Positions 1-8,188 of a stretch of DNA of 38,820 nt are shown here, piece by piece. Position 1 is the stretch's first letter, and each line of letters begins with the position of its first letter. A program made the position numbers and the translations under genes. A model generated the notes under the pieces. The model ran no database searches and was not told where the DNA came from. It was given only the letters and a program-made list of their open reading frames with translations. Source of the stretch: an uncultured Candidatus Saccharibacteria bacterium (GTDB lineage Bacteria; Patescibacteriota; Saccharimonadia; Saccharimonadales; Saccharimonadaceae); the NCBI GenBank assembly GCA_949101405.1, contig CARYFM010000007.1:1-38820 (forward strand), read 5' to 3'.

Positions 1-65
1 AATGTAGATAGCTACTTAAAACTTAGAGGCTGTTCTAAGTTCGTTTATTGAACCCATAAAAAGTA

Positions 66-94
66 TTGATTTTTGGGGATGAGTGTGCCATAAT
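66..94 (+). promoter_or_regulatory. Sigma-70-like promoter of the DHH-family gene
   Basis: TTGATT (66-71) and CATAAT (89-94) are separated by 17 bases, followed by a leader of about 50 bases with the purine-rich site TAGGGG before the start codon at 150. Seen directly; promoter activity is inferred. Confidence 0.55.
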
Positions 95-149
95 GGAGAG
101 TATAGGGGCAATGTAAGTTGCCAAAATGTAGACCTATAGGGGTTATATA

Positions 150-1847
150 ATGCAAGATCAAAACCAAAAAACAACAAATAGTTCAGTCGCAGCGCCAAAG
201 CCTGGGGACTTAGGCGCGAAGCCGGTGGTGGCGCCGAGTAAACCGGTGGTCAAGTCAGCAGCAGCAAAGTCGGAAAGTACGAAGACGGCTCCAGGGGTGA
301 TCCCACAGAACGATTTTGAGCGGCGAATTATTGACAAGATTCGGAGCTCAGAAAATATTTTGGTGGCGTTGTCGCGCGATCCGTCAGTGGATGAGATGGC
401 AGCGGCGATTGGCTTGACAATGTTTTTGGATGGTCTGCAGAAGCATACTACGGCGATTTATTCAGGGAATACGCCAGATGCGTTGCAGTTTTTGCAGCCA
501 GCAGAGACTTTCGAGACGAATACAGACAGTTTACAAGATTTTATTATTGCCTTATCTAAAGATAAGGCCGATCATTTGCGTTATAAATTGGATGGTGATT
601 TTGTAAAGGTTTATATTACGCCGTATAAGACAGTGCTTTCGGAAAGTGATTTAGAGTTTTCGCATGGGGATTATAATGTAGATTTGGTCTTGGCACTAGG
701 TGTGCCGCAAGCGACAGATTTGGACGCGGCGCTTTCGGAGTATGGACGGATTATGCACGACGCAACAACAGTAGACATTACTTGTGATGCGCCAGGGCGA
801 TTTGGTGAGATTGAATGGAGCGACCCAGGAGCAAGTTCAGTATCAGAGATGATTACCAAGTTGATTTTTACGATGCAGGGTAAGGATGCGGTAGTGGATA
901 AGGAGATTGCGACGGCGTTGTTGACGGGAATTGTAGCAGCAACCGGGCGCTTCTCAAACGATCGGACGAATTCTGATACAATGCAACTAGCTTCGAAATT
1001 AATGTCGATGGGGGCGGATCAACAGTTGATTTCGGCACATGTGATGGATAATGATGCTGGTGTGACGAATAGTGGACCGAGTTTTGCGGACTATAATACA
1101 CCGTTGCCAGAGACTGATACGGCAAATTTGTTGGTAGGGAAAGATTATGGTGGGTATACTAATGAGCTGAAGGATACAGTGGTGCCAGTGGATGTTCCGG
1201 TGGAGGGCGGTATTGATCAGGCAGCGATGATGCAGCAAGCACAAGCGGCAACGGTTGGTGCTGCGGGGCAGAGTTCGGTAGCGACTGCGGCTACTAATGC
1301 AGTGAATGAGGCGGTTTCGGCAGCAGCTGCTAGTGTGGCGGCAGTGAATAATGCTGCGGTCAAGGCGGAACAAGCAGCACAAGTAGCGGCTGAAGCGGAA
1401 AGTGGACCAAAAGATTATGGAGCAATGTTGGCAGCAGCTTTAGAAGAACCTTTGCCAATGGCGACAACGGCAAGTGTAGCTGGTCTAATTGATACTAATC
1501 CAGGCGTAGGCGCGGTGACGACGAATGGGCAAGTGATGCAGAGTGGTACGATGCCACAGACTGATATGGCTGCTGCGCAACCAGCCCCAGAGGGGCAATC
1601 AGTGATGCCACCAGTGGGAGCGCAGCCAGTAGCTAATGAGGCAGATGGAGTAGTTTTGCCACCGCCACCAGCTCCTGTAACGGGTAATGAAGCGATGCCA
1701 CCGGTGTTGCCGCAGGTGCAGGTGCCAGCGGATTTGGCAGCTAAGCAGGCTGAAGAACAAGCTAAGGCGATGGCAGCACAGCAAGCACAGGCAAGTGCGG
1801 CTGCACAGCGAGCTAATCCAGCAGCATTTCAGATTCCTGGGATGTGA
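150..1847 (+). CDS. Degenerate DHH-family phosphoesterase-like protein with Ala/Gln/Pro-rich tail
   Basis: The 565-residue product has three parts. Residues 1-50 are a Lys/Ala/Ser/Pro linker. Residues about 55-335 resemble the DHH phosphoesterase fold of NrnA-type oligoribonuclease/PAP phosphatases: LVALSRDPSVDE (about 71-82) stands where active enzymes carry D-x-D-x-x-G/A, and GASSVSEMI near 229 matches the conserved SS-containing helix. Residues about 340-565 are low-complexity Ala/Gln/Pro/Met sequence. The metal-binding DHH triad is not kept (the equivalent stretch reads VDIT) and the first motif is D-P-S-V-D, so hydrolytic activity is doubtful; a structural or nucleotide-binding role is possible. 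It lies just upstream of truB in the same direction. The start at 150 follows TAGGGG at a proper distance. The fold assignment comes from motif pattern and is moderate; the exact function is unknown. Confidence 0.7.
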   Translation: MQDQNQKTTNSSVAAPKPGDLGAKPVVAPSKPVVKSAAAKSESTKTAPGVIPQNDFERRIIDKIRSSENILVALSRDPSVDEMAAAIGLTMFLDGLQKHTTAIYSGNTPDALQFLQPAETFETNTDSLQDFIIALSKDKADHLRYKLDGDFVKVYITPYKTVLSESDLEFSHGDYNVDLVLALGVPQATDLDAALSEYGRIMHDATTVDITCDAPGRFGEIEWSDPGASSVSEMITKLIFTMQGKDAVVDKEIATALLTGIVAATGRFSNDRTNSDTMQLASKLMSMGADQQLISAHVMDNDAGVTNSGPSFADYNTPLPETDTANLLVGKDYGGYTNELKDTVVPVDVPVEGGIDQAAMMQQAQAATVGAAGQSSVATAATNAVNEAVSAAAASVAAVNNAAVKAEQAAQVAAEAESGPKDYGAMLAAALEEPLPMATTASVAGLIDTNPGVGAVTTNGQVMQSGTMPQTDMAAAQPAPEGQSVMPPVGAQPVANEADGVVLPPPPAPVTGNEAMPPVLPQVQVPADLAAKQAEEQAKAMAAQQAQASAAAQRANPAAFQIPGM

Positions 1848-1865
1848 ATGATTTAAGACTAGTGG

Positions 1866-1896
1866 TTGACTAGGTTAGTTTTTGATGTAATATAAT
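1866..1896 (+). promoter_or_regulatory. Leaderless promoter of truB
   Basis: TTGACT (1866-1871) is followed by the overlapping -10 candidates TAATAT (1888-1893) and TATAAT (1891-1896). The truB ATG starts at 1900, only a few bases beyond, and no Shine-Dalgarno sequence fits between, so the transcript probably begins at or next to the start codon. Confidence 0.6.
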
Positions 1897-1899
1897 GAC

Positions 1900-2739
1900 A
1901 TGAATGATGAGATTTTGCTAATTGATAAACCGGCTGGAATGAGTTCTTTTGGAGTGGTGGCGCGAGTGCGGCGTAAACTTTCAGAGAAAGCTGGTTATGT
2001 TGAGGTGAAAGATAAAGATGGGGTGGTGCGTGAGAAACGCAAGAAGGTGAAAGTGGGACATACTGGAACTTTGGATCCGTTTGCGACGGGGCTTTTGCTG
2101 ATTTTGACGGGGAAAGAGACGAAGCGAGCGAATGAGTTTTTGAAGTTAGACAAGGAGTATGTGGCAACGATCAGGTTGGGGGCAACGTCGACGACGGGGG
2201 ATATTGAGGGAGAGATTAAACCGTTTGTATCTAGTGACCAGTCATCACGCTTTTCTGAACCCGCTGCGTCTCGGCCCGTCGTTACGGGCGAGACTTGCTT
2301 CGATCGCTCCCCGTTGGTCGCGAAGAGTTCAGAACAAGCATGTCGACTGTCTCCAGTTAAAACAGTTACTTGCCCTTCAATATCTCAAGTTGAGGAAGTG
2401 GTACAGAGTTTTATAGGGGAGATTGAGCAGACGGTGCCGCAGTATTCAGCAGTGAAAATTAATGGTCAGCGGGCGTATAAGTTAGCACGTGAGGGCAGGC
2501 AGGTGGAAATGCCCCGTAGAAGGATACAAATTTATGAGATTGAGATTTTGCGGTATGAGTGGCCAGAGCTTACAATACGGTGTAAAGTTTCTAGCGGAAC
2601 GTATATTCGGACTCTTGGGGAAGATATTGGTAATAAATTGGGTGTGGGTGGGTATTTGACAGCACTCAGACGGACAGAAGTGGGGGAATATCGGGTGGAT
2701 AATGCAATGACCCTGGAAGAGTATCTTTCACATCCCTAA
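1900..2739 (+). CDS. truB: tRNA pseudouridine(55) synthase TruB with in-frame insertion
   Basis: TruB converts U55 in the T-loop of tRNAs to pseudouridine in the cytoplasm. The N-terminal LLIDKPAGMSS, the catalytic-Asp motif GHTGTLDPFATG (Asp about 59), RLGATSTTGD, and the later VPQYSAVKINGQRAYKLAREG and SSGTYIRTLGEDIG motifs are all present and colinear with the family. Residues 114-150 are an extra block without family counterpart, encoded by a highly folded DNA insertion (separate entry). The reading frame stays open, so the protein is probably still made with an extended loop before the IGEIEQTVPQ motif. The last codons (His-Pro-stop) lie inside the reverse-strand cassette end, so the cassette supplies this gene's stop codon. 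Leaderless start at 1900. Confidence 0.95.
   Translation: MNDEILLIDKPAGMSSFGVVARVRRKLSEKAGYVEVKDKDGVVREKRKKVKVGHTGTLDPFATGLLLILTGKETKRANEFLKLDKEYVATIRLGATSTTGDIEGEIKPFVSSDQSSRFSEPAASRPVVTGETCFDRSPLVAKSSEQACRLSPVKTVTCPSISQVEEVVQSFIGEIEQTVPQYSAVKINGQRAYKLAREGRQVEMPRRRIQIYEIEILRYEWPELTIRCKVSSGTYIRTLGEDIGNKLGVGGYLTALRRTEVGEYRVDNAMTLEEYLSHP
2239..2349. repeat. In-frame palindromic structured insertion in truB (RPE-like)
   Basis: A 111-base block, exactly 37 codons and aligned to codon boundaries, interrupts truB. It folds as a multi-stem element. CAGTC (2239-2243) pairs with GACTG (2345-2349). GCTTTTCTGAAC (2249-2260) pairs with GTTCAGAACAAGC (2327-2339) with one bulge. Inside are two hairpins: TCTCG.CCCGT / ACGGG.CGAGA (about 2268-2293) and CTTCG / CGAAG (about 2298-2325). 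Its base composition is GC-richer than the flanks. Rickettsia palindromic elements are a known precedent for palindromic DNA inserted in frame in genes; kinship with them is not claimed. No second copy was seen in the window. Confidence 0.7.
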
Positions 2740-2934
2740 TACAGTACTCAGGCAGCGGAGGGGGATGCCGACCCAGCGATTATCGTAATTCGACGGAGTG
2801 ACGTCACTAGCATAGAAGCCGAGGCGGTACGCGTAGGTAGACGCCGAGTACGAGCGCGACGACCAATCGTAGCCGTACTGGCCAGCGTTCCAAGACTTAC
2901 CAGCGTTCGGACCGAGGAACCCGCTGCGCACGAA
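2728..2934 (-). repeat. Variable C-terminal cassette C1 (silent surface-protein tail)
   Basis: Reads on the reverse strand as VRSG...LRCLSTVLGM-stop, about 67 codons, with the conserved start TTCGTGCGCAGCGG and conserved end (ACTGTATTAGGGATGTGA). The middle keeps G-Y-D-WSSRS, Y-R-L-G-F, TPS and RW. It has no start codon with a ribosome site and no N-terminal part. It lies just downstream of, and in the same direction as, the FISUMP-like surface protein gene, and its far end supplies the stop of truB. The hypothesis is a silent donor for the C-terminal domain of such surface proteins. Confidence 0.8.
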
Positions 2935-3017
2935 ATAGCTGAACTCGTTTTTACTTTTACAAGTTGGATTCAAATTTACATCTATAATTATAACTAGTTT
3001 TGGCTTTAATTGCGGAA

Positions 3018-4613
3018 TTAGTCTATGGCACGACAGCGGATAGGCTCACCAGTGGCTCCATCATTATAACCGCCACCGGCACCAGTATAGGAACTACGCG
3101 CTGGAGTTAAGGCTTTGTTGGAGAATTCTAGCATGACACCATTTCCGCCAGAGGCGAGTGTACTACTCCACATGGTACCCCATTGGCCAAGACCACTAGC
3201 GACGCTTTGGTATTGCAGGGTATAACCAGAACGTACAAAGTATAGTGGTGCGGCAGCGATATTGTAATTGCCTGCGGAAATAGAACCAGAATCACCATAT
3301 TGTCCACGATTAGCTAAACCATAAGTCTTGAGTAAATGAAATCTAGAACCACTTGCGTCTGCAACACCATTTGGCATTCGCCAGCCTTTGGGACAGATAC
3401 TTTCTGGAGCATCGGCACCTTCTGTTATATTTCCAGTTCCAGCTACAGCAGTGTTGTACTGATAATAATTGCCGATAAGGTAATGCGCATCATAAGTTTT
3501 AGTTGCTTGATCTACGGCAATGAGCCCGTTATAATTGAGTCCGCTGGGGCGAACGAAAGTGCCTTGTTTGGCGGTAAAAGTAGGCTTCCAATCATCACCA
3601 GAAACGTCTACAAATCCGACCTCAGCGCAGACTTCCCCGATATTATCACTAGAGTAGATAGACTTACCGCAGGCAGTACCGGCTTCTGGCATGGCTAGGA
3701 CTACTTTACCCCAGCTCCAGGAGTTGGTGTCAAGACGGGTATAAGCGTTGTGTGTGCCGTTTAATGCTATTTGATTAGTGGCTTGAGGTGGATAGGTTGA
3801 GCGGCTATTCCACTCGTCTGATATATCTGAGTCTAATGGACTGAGGCCAGCTTCGGTGAGATTGAGGGCAAGATTTTGTGTCATCCAACAGTGACCGTCT
3901 TTTAGTTTTTCTACCCAGTAGGCGTTGCCGTCGCGAGTATCAATAAGTTGTTTAGAGACTCCTTCAGCAGTATTAGCGCAGATTTCACTTGTCATATTTT
4001 GCATATAAACTAGTTGGCTGAGGCTAGAGATGGTAACTGGGTTAGCTATGGCGGAGACAATGACGGCATTTGTGTAAGTGCCGGAGGCAATACTGGTATC
4101 TACGGAGGCGGCAAAAGTGAGGTCGTAGGTATCTTTAAGGCTGCCAGTGGAGACTTGTTTGATGGCATTATCTGTGGATGTTGGTACGGGATAATAAGTT
4201 TTATTGTCTAGTGTATCAAGGCTATAGCCCCACGTGTTGGTAGCAAAGTTTTGTTGGTTGACTCCGGCGGTGGTAGGTCCGATGAATGAAGATTGGGAGA
4301 TATCGGAGTTTTTTAGATTGGGCGAACCATCCACTGTAGACATATACAGGGAATAACCTTCAGCGCTATTAGTGGAAACGGATAGTTTGGCGGTGGTTGC
4401 TCCGAAACTGCCATTTGATTGCGGTACTAAGTCGACATTAACTGTCGGTTGTAGAGCAAGGGAAATTACAGGTTGGACGATAAAGCTTGGGTGAGTGGCG
4501 ACAGAATCATTGAGCTCGTCGGCTTGAGCTTCAGACATTGTTGGGCAGGATGATAGGCCGAATATCAGTATCCCTATACTGCTTAGGCTTAATAATATTG
4601 CTTTGCTTCCCAT
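3018..4613 (-). CDS. Secreted FISUMP-domain-like surface protein
   Basis: This 531-residue protein has a signal peptide at about residues 1-30 (MGSKAILLSLSSIGILIFGL core), then a Thr/Ser-rich beta-type region (about 35-195). It ends in a region of the Fibrobacter succinogenes major paralogous domain (FISUMP) type: LIDTRDGNAYWVEKLKDGHCWMTQNL near 225-250 and ESICPKGWRMPNG near 405. The last 75 residues, from YFVRSGY through MWSST to EPIRCRAID, match the dispersed cassettes at the protein level. The DNA at both ends differs from the cassette consensus, and the protein ends RCRAID, not LRCLSTVLGM. It is therefore a relative of the cassette family but not obviously the recipient locus. A good ribosome site (GGAGGT) lies 4 bases before the ATG, behind a structured leader. 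It probably acts at the cell surface; the ligand is unknown. Confidence 0.8.
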   Translation of the reverse strand: MGSKAILLSLSSIGILIFGLSSCPTMSEAQADELNDSVATHPSFIVQPVISLALQPTVNVDLVPQSNGSFGATTAKLSVSTNSAEGYSLYMSTVDGSPNLKNSDISQSSFIGPTTAGVNQQNFATNTWGYSLDTLDNKTYYPVPTSTDNAIKQVSTGSLKDTYDLTFAASVDTSIASGTYTNAVIVSAIANPVTISSLSQLVYMQNMTSEICANTAEGVSKQLIDTRDGNAYWVEKLKDGHCWMTQNLALNLTEAGLSPLDSDISDEWNSRSTYPPQATNQIALNGTHNAYTRLDTNSWSWGKVVLAMPEAGTACGKSIYSSDNIGEVCAEVGFVDVSGDDWKPTFTAKQGTFVRPSGLNYNGLIAVDQATKTYDAHYLIGNYYQYNTAVAGTGNITEGADAPESICPKGWRMPNGVADASGSRFHLLKTYGLANRGQYGDSGSISAGNYNIAAAPLYFVRSGYTLQYQSVASGLGQWGTMWSSTLASGGNGVMLEFSNKALTPARSSYTGAGGGYNDGATGEPIRCRAID

Positions 4614-4616
4614 TTT

Positions 4617-4960
4617 ACCTCCATGGTTTTAGTAATCAAAAACCTAGCATCACTCACCTATGCTTTTGATTACTTAGTTATTGTTATGGCCACCTTCGGT
4701 GTCGCTTGAGATTGCAGATGCAATAAAATATACCAAACTCTATAAGGTCATGTTTGGTCTTAAAAGAGCAACCGCTTCTACAAAAAGCGACACCGCAAGG
4801 TGTCTAACTTCCATTCGTAACCTACCTTTAACCTTTTATAGCCAAAGTGAATTACTTATGCGGTGCCGCTGAATGCACTTTGGTTGCTATAAAAAAAGGT
4901 TATTGATAGGGTGAATGGTAAAAAATGCTACCAAAATATGGTCACGATGTAAGTTAGACA
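4617..4960 (-). promoter_or_regulatory. Long folded 5' leader of the surface protein gene
   Basis: About 340 bases without a gene contain nested inverted repeats: AGTAATCAAAA / TTTTGATTACT (4631-4675) directly upstream of the ribosome site, GGTGTCGCTT / AAGCGACACC (4699-4795), TGTCTAACTT (4801-4810) / AAGTTAGACA (4951-4960), CCATTC / GAATGG, and a long imperfect stem CCTTTTATAGC-CAAAGTG / CACTTTG-GTT-GCTATAAAA (about 4832-4897). Read from the surface-protein side this is a structured mRNA leader. It could instead be a palindromic element. It matches no riboswitch class I recognise. Confidence 0.5.
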
Positions 4961-5017
4961 TTTTTATTGTAACATAGATTCTGGAAAAATATTAAAAATA
5001 AGCATATTGTTTTTTGG

Positions 5018-5023
5018 TATAAT
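5018..5023 (+). promoter_or_regulatory. -10 box deciding the leaderless start of the carboxypeptidase gene
   Basis: A perfect TATAAT ends 7 bases before the ATG at 5031, with no Shine-Dalgarno site. This makes the ATG at 5031 the start rather than the in-frame TTG at 5007, which lies upstream of the -10 box. Confidence 0.65.
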
Positions 5024-5030
5024 TAGTAGT

Positions 5031-6953
5031 ATGGAAGAGTTGGGACTAAGCTCGCGGAGTTATTTTTTATGGAATAATTCGTTGGGTTTTGGGGTGTTGG
5101 GGCGAGGTATGGATGTGCAAACTGAGGTAGCGTCATTAACTAAGATTATGACGGCGTTATTGGTGTTGGAGACTCGAGATTTGGCGGAGACTGTTGTAAT
5201 TACCCCGGAGATGTTGAGTGGTTTGTATGAATTTGCGGTGATTGGGCTGACGGTGGGACAGGCAGTGACAGTGGAGGATTTACTTTATGCTACGCTTTTG
5301 CCATCAGCGGGAGATGCTGCGCAGGCTCTTGCAATTAGTACGAGTGGGTCAATTGCAAATTTTGCTGATTTGATGAACAAGCGGGCACAAGGTCTAGGGA
5401 TGGTAAATACGCATTTTAGCAATCCAGTAGGCAAAGATGAGGAAAACTATTCTACTCCTAGAGATATAGCGATTTTGTTAAGCGAAGCCTTGAAAAATCC
5501 GACTTTTGTGGAGATGTTTGAAACATTTGAAAAGTATTTACCAACTTTGGGAATTACAGTACGAAAGACTTTTCGACAAACGAGCTATACGAAAGGTGGA
5601 AAAACAGGATACACTGAGGCGGCGGGGCGATGTTTGGCAAGCACAGCAGAAATTGAGGGAACGGAATATATATTGGTGACGATTGGCGCATTACCAGGGC
5701 AGAATGTAGTGGATACAGAGAGGATTTACGCGGCAGTGGAGGCTGAATATGAACCGGTACAGATTATGCGGGCAGGCGAAGAAGTGTTGCGTGTGGGGGT
5801 AAAACAGAGCGTGGCCAAAGTGTTGGAATTTGTTGCAGAGAGTGATGTGACTGTAGTATTGCCGAATGGAACGAGAAGAGAGGATTTGACATATGAATAT
5901 GATGGGGTGCAGGAGGTTACACGTGAGACTACAGTGGGGGAGAAGTTAGGGACGTTTACGATTCGGCAGGACGAAGATGTTTTGTATGCGCAAGAGATTT
6001 ACTATACTGAGGAGCCAGAATTCTATAATTATAGTTGGGTGGGATTGGGTGCAGGAGTGTCGGTATTGCTATTGTTAGTAGCAATGGTGATAGGGGTGTG
6101 CACTTGGCGTAAGAAGAAATCTAGTTGGTTGATTTTGATTTTGCTGGTGTTGTTTGGGGTGAGTGTGGGAGCGAATGTTTGGTTGTTTCATGATTGGTTT
6201 GAGCCAGGCGGGGAAACTGAAGTGACGTGGCCGGGAACGAGACTAGATGAGATAATATCCGAGGATGATGCGGTACGAGAAGACGAGGTGGATAAGGAGG
6301 ATTATAGTGTACATGAGGGGAATTTGATGCTGATAAATCCTAATTTTATGGTGGATAAGGAATTTATTGCATCGCGAAAACAGGAATTAGTATCGGTATC
6401 GGAATTATATGGGATTAAAGAATATAATGCTAGTGTGAATGGGGATAATTTATTGACTGCGGAGGCGGCGGAAAATTTGAATGCGATGCTTGCGGCATAT
6501 AAAACAGAAAATCCGGGGCATGAAATGGGAACGCGATCGTGTTTTAGGGAAAGAGGTACGAACTGTGGGCGGTTATGCGCGGCGACTGGAGCATCGGACC
6601 ATCATACTGGTCTGACATGTGATTTGATTGATTTGCAGTATGGAACAAGTTTGGACACGGCGGATTATGCTCAGCATAAGGAATGGCAGTGGCTGAAAGC
6701 GAATTCTTATAAGTATGGATTTATAGATCGGTTTCCCTTGGCTTGGTCTGGGGGTTTAATGTCGGAACCATTGAATGTGGACGAGAATGGTACGACTGGG
6801 TTATATGAGACTTGGCATTATCGTTATGTGGGTGTGGAAGCAGCGACTGAGATTGCGACAGGCGTGTATAATAATGGCGAATACGATTCTTTGGAGCATT
6901 ATCTGAAAGCCACGGGGAGAGTGTTGGACTTGAAGAATGGAGCGCGCGAGTAG
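5031..6953 (+). CDS. Two-domain D-Ala-D-Ala carboxypeptidase (S11 DacA-like + M15 VanY-like)
   Basis: Two peptidoglycan-trimming enzymes are fused in about 640 residues. The N-terminal part is a serine D,D-carboxypeptidase of family S11: SLTK (35-38) is the SxxK motif, SAG at about 92-94 takes the place of SxN, and KTG is near 190. Two hydrophobic segments follow (about 335-358 and 365-388). The C-terminal half is a VanY/M15B zinc carboxypeptidase: SDHHTGLTCD (SxHxxGxxxD) near 521-530 and ETWHYRY near 593-599 give the zinc ligands and catalytic Glu. The product would remove terminal D-Ala from stem peptides. Oddities: no signal peptide before the S11 domain, and the SxN Asn is replaced by Gly. 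With two membrane segments, both domains should lie on the same side, so the topology is puzzling. Followed by rpsO. Confidence 0.85.
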   Translation: MEELGLSSRSYFLWNNSLGFGVLGRGMDVQTEVASLTKIMTALLVLETRDLAETVVITPEMLSGLYEFAVIGLTVGQAVTVEDLLYATLLPSAGDAAQALAISTSGSIANFADLMNKRAQGLGMVNTHFSNPVGKDEENYSTPRDIAILLSEALKNPTFVEMFETFEKYLPTLGITVRKTFRQTSYTKGGKTGYTEAAGRCLASTAEIEGTEYILVTIGALPGQNVVDTERIYAAVEAEYEPVQIMRAGEEVLRVGVKQSVAKVLEFVAESDVTVVLPNGTRREDLTYEYDGVQEVTRETTVGEKLGTFTIRQDEDVLYAQEIYYTEEPEFYNYSWVGLGAGVSVLLLLVAMVIGVCTWRKKKSSWLILILLVLFGVSVGANVWLFHDWFEPGGETEVTWPGTRLDEIISEDDAVREDEVDKEDYSVHEGNLMLINPNFMVDKEFIASRKQELVSVSELYGIKEYNASVNGDNLLTAEAAENLNAMLAAYKTENPGHEMGTRSCFRERGTNCGRLCAATGASDHHTGLTCDLIDLQYGTSLDTADYAQHKEWQWLKANSYKYGFIDRFPLAWSGGLMSEPLNVDENGTTGLYETWHYRYVGVEAATEIATGVYNNGEYDSLEHYLKATGRVLDLKNGARE

Positions 6954-7021
6954 TTCGCTTGGAATGGTATGGCGAATGAGAGTCATTAGTGCGAGCTGGT
7001 GGTTTTCTTGAGAAATAGGGG

Positions 7022-7049
7022 TTGTAAAAATACCGAGGTGTGCTATAAT
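7022..7049 (+). promoter_or_regulatory. Promoter of rpsO
   Basis: TTGTAA (7022-7027), 16 bases, TATAAT (7044-7049). The ATG follows 9 bases later without a ribosome site, so the message is leaderless or nearly so. Confidence 0.6.
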
Positions 7050-7058
7050 TGGGGACAT

Positions 7059-7325
7059 ATGATTACTAGAGAGAAAAAAGCTGAGGCGATGGCGAAGCTT
7101 GCACGCACCAAGGAAGATGTGGGGAGCCCAGAGGTGCAGGTGTCGGTTTTGACTGAGCGGATCAAAGAAGTGACCGAGCATGTCAAGACGAACAAGCATG
7201 ATTACATGGCAAAGCGGGGTTTGATGCAGATGGTAGGGCAGCGTAAGAAGTTGCTGAAGTACCTGGAGCGGACTAACTTTGACTTGTACAAGAAGACCAT
7301 TGCGGAGTTGGGTCTCCGGAAATAA
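7059..7325 (+). CDS. rpsO: 30S ribosomal protein S15
   Basis: The 88-residue protein matches S15 along its whole length: TREKKAEAMAKLARTKEDVGSPEVQVSVLTERI, then the helix with HKHD-like NKHDYMAKRGL and the final RKKLLKYLERTNFDLYK. S15 binds 16S rRNA in the small-subunit platform. The start at 7059 is chosen because TATAAT ends 9 bases before it and the family begins here; the in-frame upstream extension crosses the promoter. pnp follows after one reverse-strand gene, so the usual rpsO-pnp neighbourhood is kept but interrupted. An intrinsic terminator follows the stop. Confidence 0.97.
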   Translation: MITREKKAEAMAKLARTKEDVGSPEVQVSVLTERIKEVTEHVKTNKHDYMAKRGLMQMVGQRKKLLKYLERTNFDLYKKTIAELGLRK

Positions 7326-7330
7326 CAAAA

Positions 7331-7357
7331 GGCTCCCGAGTGAGGGAGTTTTTTTGA
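7331..7357 (+). terminator. Intrinsic terminator of rpsO
   Basis: CTCCC and GGGAG pair around a short loop and are followed by a run of seven T. Confidence 0.85.
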
Positions 7358-7448
7358 TGGAAAAGTTGGTAAAAAGATACCCCTTCCGCGGCTAGTTTGC
7401 GTTGGAAGAGGCAAGAAAGGAGTTTTAGGAAGGATGACTTAGAATTGA

Positions 7449-8066
7449 TTACGGTATCATGTAGTATTCTGGCTCACAGTCATGCGTTATGGCATAGTTA
7501 TAGACCAGGTTTGTGTAACTACGCAGGGCACGTTCACATTGGCGCGTAAAAGCAGCCGTGACGCGGTTAACCGCGTCTTCTGACATCGGCGTCAGAAGAC
7601 GTTCACAATTACTAAAATCTACCCATGCTGGAGCATTGTTGGTGTGGCTGACATAGAAGTTGATGATGAGCTGACTTTTGTCATATTGCATAGTATAAGC
7701 CATGCAGAAGCAAAAGTTACGCCCTTTGCAGTACTTTTCGAGTTTCTTATCATCGTATTCGCCTCTGATATATGCATCTTTGACGTGATTGACGATGCGC
7801 TCGATGACGCATTGGTTTAAAGTTGCAACGCTAGCAGGGGGGAGCCCCTCGATCACGATTGTTTTTATAACCAATTTATCTTCTAGTTTACTGCCTAAGT
7901 GATTTACGCCTTCAACGAGTTCGGTCTGAGTTTTCCTTTTGACACGTGGAGGTGAAATTTTCTCATGTACAGGTAAACTGGGGAGCGCTTGGATTGCCTC
8001 GCCAAATACGAGAGTGAGGATGCTACCGATTGAACCGCACATGGTCATTGTCACTGTTTCTGTCAT
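7449..8066 (-). CDS. Hypothetical protein, inserted between rpsO and pnp
   Basis: Not recognised. The 205-residue product has a mildly hydrophobic N-terminus (residues 8-28, GSIGSILTLVFGEAIQALP), a basic linker, and a body with several Cys (C-K-G-R-N-F-C-F-C-M near 128, FSNCERL, TRQCER). It has no clear membrane span beyond the weak N-terminal stretch. It is transcribed against its neighbours from a consensus promoter (8121-8149), with the ribosome site AAGGAG before ATG 8066. The opposite orientation inside the conserved rpsO-pnp neighbourhood and the strong private promoter suggest an acquired single-gene unit. A related promoter serves the hypothetical gene at 11143-11640. Confidence 0.7.
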   Translation of the reverse strand: MTETVTMTMCGSIGSILTLVFGEAIQALPSLPVHEKISPPRVKRKTQTELVEGVNHLGSKLEDKLVIKTIVIEGLPPASVATLNQCVIERIVNHVKDAYIRGEYDDKKLEKYCKGRNFCFCMAYTMQYDKSQLIINFYVSHTNNAPAWVDFSNCERLLTPMSEDAVNRVTAAFTRQCERALRSYTNLVYNYAITHDCEPEYYMIP

Positions 8067-8120
8067 TTATTATTCTCCTTATAATGTACTTGTTGGGCAC
8101 ACAAAATAGTCCCAATCTCC

Positions 8121-8149
8121 ATTATAGCACAGATAATTTTATTTGTCAA
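8121..8149 (-). promoter_or_regulatory. Consensus promoter TTGACA-17-TATAAT
   Basis: On the reverse strand TTGACA (8149-8144), a 17-base spacer and TATAAT (8126-8121) are a perfect sigma-70 promoter reading toward the gene starting at 8066. Confidence 0.85.
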
Positions 8150-8188
8150 TATTTTGTGAGGAGGTTAGAGAAAAGCAGGGAGGTGTGC

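Noticed and set aside
5007..5030. Upstream TTG start for the carboxypeptidase gene
   Set aside because: It lies before the TATAAT at 5018-5023 and adds no signal peptide.
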